A DNA stretch of 6,370 nucleotides, from positions 1 through 6,370 of the forward strand of contig JBCBJG010000195.1 of the NCBI GenBank assembly GCA_038523655.1. Direction: 5' to 3'. Made by a program: the position numbers and the translations under genes. Under the pieces are notes generated by a model. That model was given only the letters and a program-made list of their open reading frames with translations, ran no database searches and was not told the DNA's origin. The stretch comes from CALHAX01 sp038523655. GTDB lineage: Bacteria; Pseudomonadota; Alphaproteobacteria; Rhizobiales; CALHAX01. This document shows positions 4,927 through 6,370 of this stretch, in pieces. Position 1 is the stretch's first letter; the number at the start of each line of letters is the position of its first letter.

Positions 4927-6357
4927 CTACATCGACAGCGTGAGTGGTGCGTCCGGTTTCTTTGTCTGACGCTCGCTTCGGCTCGGAGGCAGCGTCCTCT
5001 CGTTTGATAGCTTTCCACCGATCGGTGTCGCCGCTTCGGGACCACCACGTGGTGGCTGACGCAAAGCGGGATGAGCCGTCATACGTCGGGTCGCGGGTGC
5101 GGGCTTTCTGCCTGACGTACTTGACGCTGACCGGCGATTTTTTCGAGCGCGTTTGACACCGATGCGTTGTCTCACGCGTCGTCGCCGGTCTGTGGCCGCG
5201 GGTGCACCTGTATGCTCTGACGCATCCGCTGGCCGCGAGGCGCCGGCGCGAGGCCGCAGCCCATTGTCGCGAAGCTGATCGATCGCAGCCAATTCATCCA
5301 AGGCCGACGACAGGTGCAGGTCAGGCGGCGAGAGCACCTCCACGGCCTCGGCGTGCGTCAGCTCGATCATTGGCCCATCTCGCCGCTCAATGAAGCCGCG
5401 AACGCGAAGTCGAGCGCCCTCGAGCGTGGCCAGGTTGACCCCGTCGCGGTGCAGTCTAGCCGCGACGCGACGGGCGATCCGTACCGTGAAATCCGTGCGC
5501 CAATCGCTTCCGAAGTTTACGTAGGTGAAGCGCTTGAACCGCGCGACATAGCGGACTCGCCCTTCAACGAGCTCAAACCGGTGCCGACGGGCGGCGAGCC
5601 CTTCGACATCGGACGCGGCGTAAACGCGGTAGCGCGGATGCGCCCACAGACCACGCCGATGTGCGCGGGCCTCCGCCTCTTGGGACAACAGGCTCGCCAC
5701 ACACGATCGCGTGGCCCGCGTGGAAAAAATGCGGGCAGCGCCGGCGCGCGCCAGCTCTGCCTGAACCCATCGGTGAGCTCGAGGTTTACGTGAGGATTGG
5801 TCGGTTTCAGCGCTGTTGTTGGCGGTGATGCGGGTGACATGCGCGAGCAGGCGTCCGTATCGATCAGACGGCCAGGCTTCCGTCTTGGTGCTGCGAGGCT
5901 TGCGCGCAGGTCTTTTTGCGCCGGTTGTCTGGCTTACTGACGTTTTGCGACGACGCTTCCGGGCCTTACGGCCGCCGGGGATGGCGGACCATAGCTGGAT
6001 CTCCCGGCCTTCGATCATCCGGGCAAGGGTGTTCCGCGCATGGGTTTCGAGATGGTCGGGCGACGAATGCCGGGGCTCACGCGATGAACTGAGCTCTCGG
6101 GCGTCGCCGAGCGGTCGGTCCCTAGATGCAAGCCAGGGTGGCGCAACAGCATATCCGCTGTGAGTGGCTCTCTGCGAGCGAAGGCTGGGATGCGCGGAAC
6201 GCGTCGATGCGACGTCTATCCGGGCTGCGGCCGGAGCTGCACGGCGTTTCTTTGGCGCAGGGCTCGATGCCAAGGACGCGAGTGACTGGGTGAGTGACTG
6301 GGTAAGTGACTGGGCGAGCGACTGGGCGAGTGCATCCGACGGAGGCTGCTTTTGCAT
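4927..6357 (-). CDS. Thermonuclease (SNase)-family protein with degenerate catalytic region
   Basis: This is a 476-residue Arg-rich protein. Its core (about 105-343) matches a thermonuclease family common in Rhizobiales: SDRYGRLLAHV (164-174), WVQAELARAGAARIFS (197-212), EAEARAHRRGLWA (227-239), then the family's own C-terminal block with RFELVEGRV (260-268), YVNFGSDWRTDFTV (279-292) and LRVRGFIERRDGPMIEL (317-333). R169 corresponds to staphylococcal nuclease Arg87. The first half of the nuclease domain is poorly kept: NTLARMIEGREIQL (109-122) stands where VIDGDT-like metal-binding residues are expected (Asp21 position appears to be Arg), and the RLxGIxAPE segment carrying Arg35 and Glu43 is replaced by a basic stretch (129-163). 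Nuclease activity is therefore doubtful. N-terminal (1-105) and C-terminal (345-476) extensions are low-complexity. Family members are usually about 250-300 residues with a signal peptide, which is not evident here. The frame stays open past 6357 to the window edge and no ribosome binding site precedes that ATG, so the true start may be upstream or internal. It could be a decaying gene. Confidence 0.65.
   Translation of the reverse strand: MQKQPPSDALAQSLAQSLTQSLTQSLASLASSPAPKKRRAAPAAARIDVASTRSAHPSLRSQRATHSGYAVAPPWLASRDRPLGDARELSSSREPRHSSPDHLETHARNTLARMIEGREIQLWSAIPGGRKARKRRRKTSVSQTTGAKRPARKPRSTKTEAWPSDRYGRLLAHVTRITANNSAETDQSSRKPRAHRWVQAELARAGAARIFSTRATRSCVASLLSQEAEARAHRRGLWAHPRYRVYAASDVEGLAARRHRFELVEGRVRYVARFKRFTYVNFGSDWRTDFTVRIARRVAARLHRDGVNLATLEGARLRVRGFIERRDGPMIELTHAEAVEVLSPPDLHLSSALDELAAIDQLRDNGLRPRAGASRPADASEHTGAPAATDRRRRVRQRIGVKRARKNRRSASSTSGRKPAPATRRMTAHPALRQPPRGGPEAATPIGGKLSNERTLPPSRSERQTKKPDAPLTLSM
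5042..5055. repeat. 14-base perfect palindrome CCACCACGTGGTGG
   Basis: CCACCAC/GTGGTGG is perfectly self-complementary with no spacer. It lies inside the unconserved C-terminal tail of the thermonuclease-like frame, where it encodes Pro-Pro-Arg-Gly-Gly. It could be a protein-binding site, or chance. Confidence 0.4.
6284..6331. repeat. Four tandem 12-base repeats encoding (A/T)QSL
   Basis: Four consecutive units, GACTGGGTGAGT, GACTGGGTAAGT, GACTGGGCGAGC and GACTGGGCGAGT, differ at one to three positions. On the minus strand they encode AQSL-AQSL-TQSL-TQSL near the N-terminus of the thermonuclease-like protein (residues about 10-26). A unit of 12 bases keeps the frame, so copy number could vary without breaking the gene. 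Confidence 0.85.
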
Positions 6358-6370
6358 TGGCGCACGCGGG

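Noticed and set aside
5314..5793. 159-residue plus-strand open frame
   Set aside because: It is opposite the best-conserved block of the thermonuclease-like protein, which has real family motifs in the minus frame.
5816..6163. 115-residue plus-strand open frame opposite the N-terminal part of the thermonuclease-like gene
   Set aside because: Considered because the minus frame is degenerate here, but the translation is Arg/Ser-rich with no recognisable domain or ribosome binding site.
6284..6331. Tandem repeats as a CRISPR array or iteron origin
   Set aside because: The units are 12 bases, directly contiguous without spacers, in frame and coding; no replication or Cas gene is nearby.

Overview
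The window looks like chromosomal DNA of a GC-rich alphaproteobacterium, most likely of the Hyphomicrobiales (Rhizobiales). The reasons are the high GC content, an FdxA-type seven-iron ferredoxin next to a CarD/CdnL-family transcription factor (a neighbourhood familiar from this class), a DUF4332-type C-terminal domain, and a thermonuclease-like protein of a kind common in Rhizobiales. The exact genus cannot be read from the sequence.

Layout, left to right. (1) 1-391, plus strand: the C-terminal end of a PLP-dependent class I/II aminotransferase resembling arginine:pyruvate transaminase AruH; its N-terminus lies outside the window. (2) 578-2329, plus: a 583-residue protein joining an N-terminal zinc-dependent phospholipase C/S1-P1-type metal site to a C-terminal DUF4332-like helix-hairpin-helix region through an Ala/Asp-rich linker. 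(3) 2500-2838, plus: the [3Fe-4S][4Fe-4S] ferredoxin fdxA. (4) 2839-3348: about 510 bases with no convincing gene but several short inverted repeats. (5) 3349-4521, plus: a CarD-family RNA polymerase-binding regulator carrying an unusually long (about 208 residues) Lys/Ala/Pro/Ser/Thr-rich, histone H1-like N-terminal tail. (6) 4522-4926: a convergent intergenic region with a strong hairpin. (7) 4927-6357, minus: a long, Arg-rich protein with a recognisable thermonuclease-family core whose N-terminal catalytic part looks degenerate.

The first four genes run in the same direction, but each is separated from the next by 170-510 bases, so they probably do not form one tight operon. CarD and the thermonuclease-like gene converge. 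No mobile element, CRISPR array, tRNA or rRNA was seen. There is no clear evidence of an undescribed multi-gene system. The most unusual item is the H1-tailed CarD, whose domain order (basic tail first, CarD module second) is the reverse of the classical Myxococcus CarD.
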